In this document: in pieces, positions 62,586 through 64,000 of the stretch
Position numbering within the stretch: the first letter of the stretch is position 1
How the letters are laid out: each line of letters opens with the position of its first letter
Assembly (NCBI GenBank): GCA_018882835.1
Contig: VERE01000001.1
Span: forward strand, 1-64,000
Direction of reading: 5' to 3'
DNA from: Limnohabitans sp.
GTDB lineage: Bacteria; Pseudomonadota; Gammaproteobacteria; Burkholderiales; Burkholderiaceae_C
Length of the DNA stretch: 64,000 nucleotides
Translations under genes and position numbers: made by a program
Notes under the pieces: generated by a model
Databases searched by the model: none
Told to the model about the DNA's origin: nothing
Seen by the model: the letters and a program-made list of their open reading frames with translations, nothing else

Positions 62586-63883
62586 TCCTCTTCGGTCAGG
62601 GTGTCTGGCGTTGGCAGCAGGGCTTGCGCTTCCCCGTCCGGCAGGGCTTCCACATTTTTCAAAGCGCGCCGCATCTGACGGCTGCGGGTGTCGGCGCGGT
62701 CCAGGGTGTCGGCAGCTTTTTGCACTTGTTCGCGGACCTTAGCCACCCAATCGCCATAGCGTTCAAACTCTGTTTTGACAGCCCCCAAAACCTTCCAGAC
62801 TTCAGAAGCCTGTTGCTCCAGCGCCAGTGTGCGAAAGCCCATGTGCAGGCTGTTCAACATGGCCAGCAAGGTGGTGGGGCCTGCAAGCGTCACGCGGTAG
62901 TCACGCTGCAAGCTGTCCATCAAGCCCGGGCGGCGCAGCACTTCTGCATAGAGGCTCTCGATGGGCAAGAACAAAATCGCGAAGTCGGTGGTGTGGGGCG
63001 GCGCCAGGTAGTTCTCGGCAATGCTGCGCGCTTCGTTGCGAATGCGCGACTCCAACGCCTTGGCGGCCAACTCGGCGGCCGCAGGGTCGGCCCGGTCATG
63101 CGCGTCCAACAAGCGCTCGTAATCTTCACGCGGAAATTTGGCATCCACCGGCAACCACACCGGCTCGCCAGACTCGCCGCCGCGGCCCGGGAAGCGAATG
63201 GCGAAATCCACCCGCTGGTTGCTGCGCGGTCGTGTTTCCACTTGCTTGGCGTATTGCTCAGGGGTCAGCACTTGCTCGAGCAAGGCCTCCAGCTGCACCT
63301 CGCCAAAAATGCCACGGGTCTTGACGTTGGTCAGCACACGCTGCAAATCGCCCACCCCCTGCGCCAGTGACTGCATTTGCCCCAAGCCTTGGTGCACCTG
63401 CTCGAGCCGATCGGCCACCTGTTTGAAGCTTTCGGACAAGCGGGCTTCCAGCGTGGACTGCAATTTCTCGTCCACGGTCTTGCGCATTTCATCGAGCTTG
63501 GCTGCGTTGGTCTGTTGCAATTGCAACAATTGCGCGTCCAGGGTGTGGCGCACTTCCTGCAAACGTTGCGCGTTGCTTTCGCTGAGCGACAGGATCTGGT
63601 TGCTGAGGGTGTCCCCCAGGTGCTTTTGCAAGGAGCCCATTTGCTCGGCCTGGCTTTGTTGAAAGCTGTTCAGGCTTTGTTGCAATTCCTGGCGCCCGGT
63701 CCGCGAAGACTCGCTGATTTCATAACGCAGGTCGCGCTCGAGCCGTTCGATCTTTTCCTGCATGACCTTGAGCTCAGTCACCAGGCGGGTGTCATCGCGC
63801 GCATTCAAGCGGCGCAAAACCATCAGCACAATCACCAGCAGGATGCTGATGAGCGCCAGCAAAAAATTGTTGTCCAGCATCAT
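62582..63883 (-). CDS. rmuC: DNA recombination protein RmuC
   Basis: Protein that limits DNA rearrangements at inverted repeats in E. coli and has a nuclease-like domain. The protein is 433 aa. An N-terminal membrane anchor (FLLALISILLVIVLMVL) is followed by a long coiled coil (about 35-175, with repeated Leu and Gln). The RmuC domain has RGIFGEVQLEALLEQVLTPEQY near 200 and VWLPVDAKFPREDYERLLDA near 258. The biochemical role is still not settled. Confidence 0.94.
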   Translation of the reverse strand: MMLDNNFLLALISILLVIVLMVLRRLNARDDTRLVTELKVMQEKIERLERDLRYEISESSRTGRQELQQSLNSFQQSQAEQMGSLQKHLGDTLSNQILSLSESNAQRLQEVRHTLDAQLLQLQQTNAAKLDEMRKTVDEKLQSTLEARLSESFKQVADRLEQVHQGLGQMQSLAQGVGDLQRVLTNVKTRGIFGEVQLEALLEQVLTPEQYAKQVETRPRSNQRVDFAIRFPGRGGESGEPVWLPVDAKFPREDYERLLDAHDRADPAAAELAAKALESRIRNEARSIAENYLAPPHTTDFAILFLPIESLYAEVLRRPGLMDSLQRDYRVTLAGPTTLLAMLNSLHMGFRTLALEQQASEVWKVLGAVKTEFERYGDWVAKVREQVQKAADTLDRADTRSRQMRRALKNVEALPDGEAQALLPTPDTLTEEE

Positions 63884-63884
63884 G

Positions 63885-64000
63885 TCAACGAGACACTTGG
63901 TTCAGCGGGGTTCGGGTCCGCCCATGGACCAGGTAATCCACCAGATTGTCTGCCGCCAGGTTGGCCATTTTCAAACGGGTGGCGATCGTGGCACTGGCGA
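63885..64000 (-). CDS. D-2-hydroxyacid dehydrogenase, C-terminal fragment (runs off the window)
   Basis: The visible 38 codons end with MANLAADNLVDYLVHGRTRTPLN, the usual C-terminus of D-isomer 2-hydroxyacid dehydrogenases of the glyoxylate/hydroxypyruvate/2-ketogluconate reductase group. The remainder is outside the window. The stop lies 1 base from the rmuC start. Confidence 0.7.
   Translation of the reverse strand, partial: ASATIATRLKMANLAADNLVDYLVHGRTRTPLNQVSR

Overview
The window is a chromosomal segment of a betaproteobacterium in the order Burkholderiales. The gene content and protein style (PhaR, EarP-type EF-P modification, a carAB-greA-yhbY-rlmE-ftsH-folP-glmM block, porin type) best fit Comamonadaceae, perhaps a freshwater Limnohabitans/Rhodoferax-like lineage. 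That placement is inference; no rRNA gene is present. No CRISPR array, insertion sequence or prophage was seen.

Bases 1-11200 are the most individual part and look like a phosphorus-economy region. On the plus strand lies ppk2. On the minus strand lie ppk1 and sixA, and upstream of them a three-gene operon: a GNAT/OlsB-like acyltransferase, a metallophosphoesterase of the PlcP type, and an Agt-like family-4 glycosyltransferase. Both minus-strand units are preceded by three 7-base repeats at exact 11-base spacing, the layout of a PhoB binding site. A porin of the phosphate-selective OprO/OprP type follows. Between them are a decayed UDP-glucose dehydrogenase, a small unknown gene and an orphan ParA ATPase. 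The reading is that phosphate starvation would switch on replacement of membrane phospholipids by phosphorus-free lipids together with polyphosphate synthesis.

Bases 11200-22000 hold a conserved housekeeping block read mainly on the minus strand (carA-carB-greA, a DUF4149 membrane protein, rlmE-ftsH-folP-glmM, with yhbY divergent). At 22114-22223 there is a perfect 45-bp inverted repeat carrying one consensus DnaA box in each arm; it supplies the stop codon of the neighbouring SpoU methyltransferase gene.

Bases 22200-36450 are the classic envelope superoperon on the minus strand: rpsB-tsf-pyrH-frr-cdsA-dxr-rseP-bamA-skp-lpxD-fabZ-lpxA-lpxB-rnhB-spoU, joined by short overlaps. uppS, usually found between frr and cdsA, is missing here.

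Bases 36450-53800 carry dadA-nnrED, an SDR, rnr, tRNA-Leu(CAG), rimO, phaR, tRNA-Val(GAC), relA, bdhA, a small HTH regulator, ispD-ispF, and mfd-serB. Bases 53800-64000 carry a sugar-acid cluster (idnD-like, idnO-like, an Ldh-family dehydrogenase) with a candidate GntR operator, then uvrC, earP-efp, a LOG-family hydrolase, an MFS transporter, rmuC, and the 3' end of a 2-hydroxyacid dehydrogenase running off the edge.
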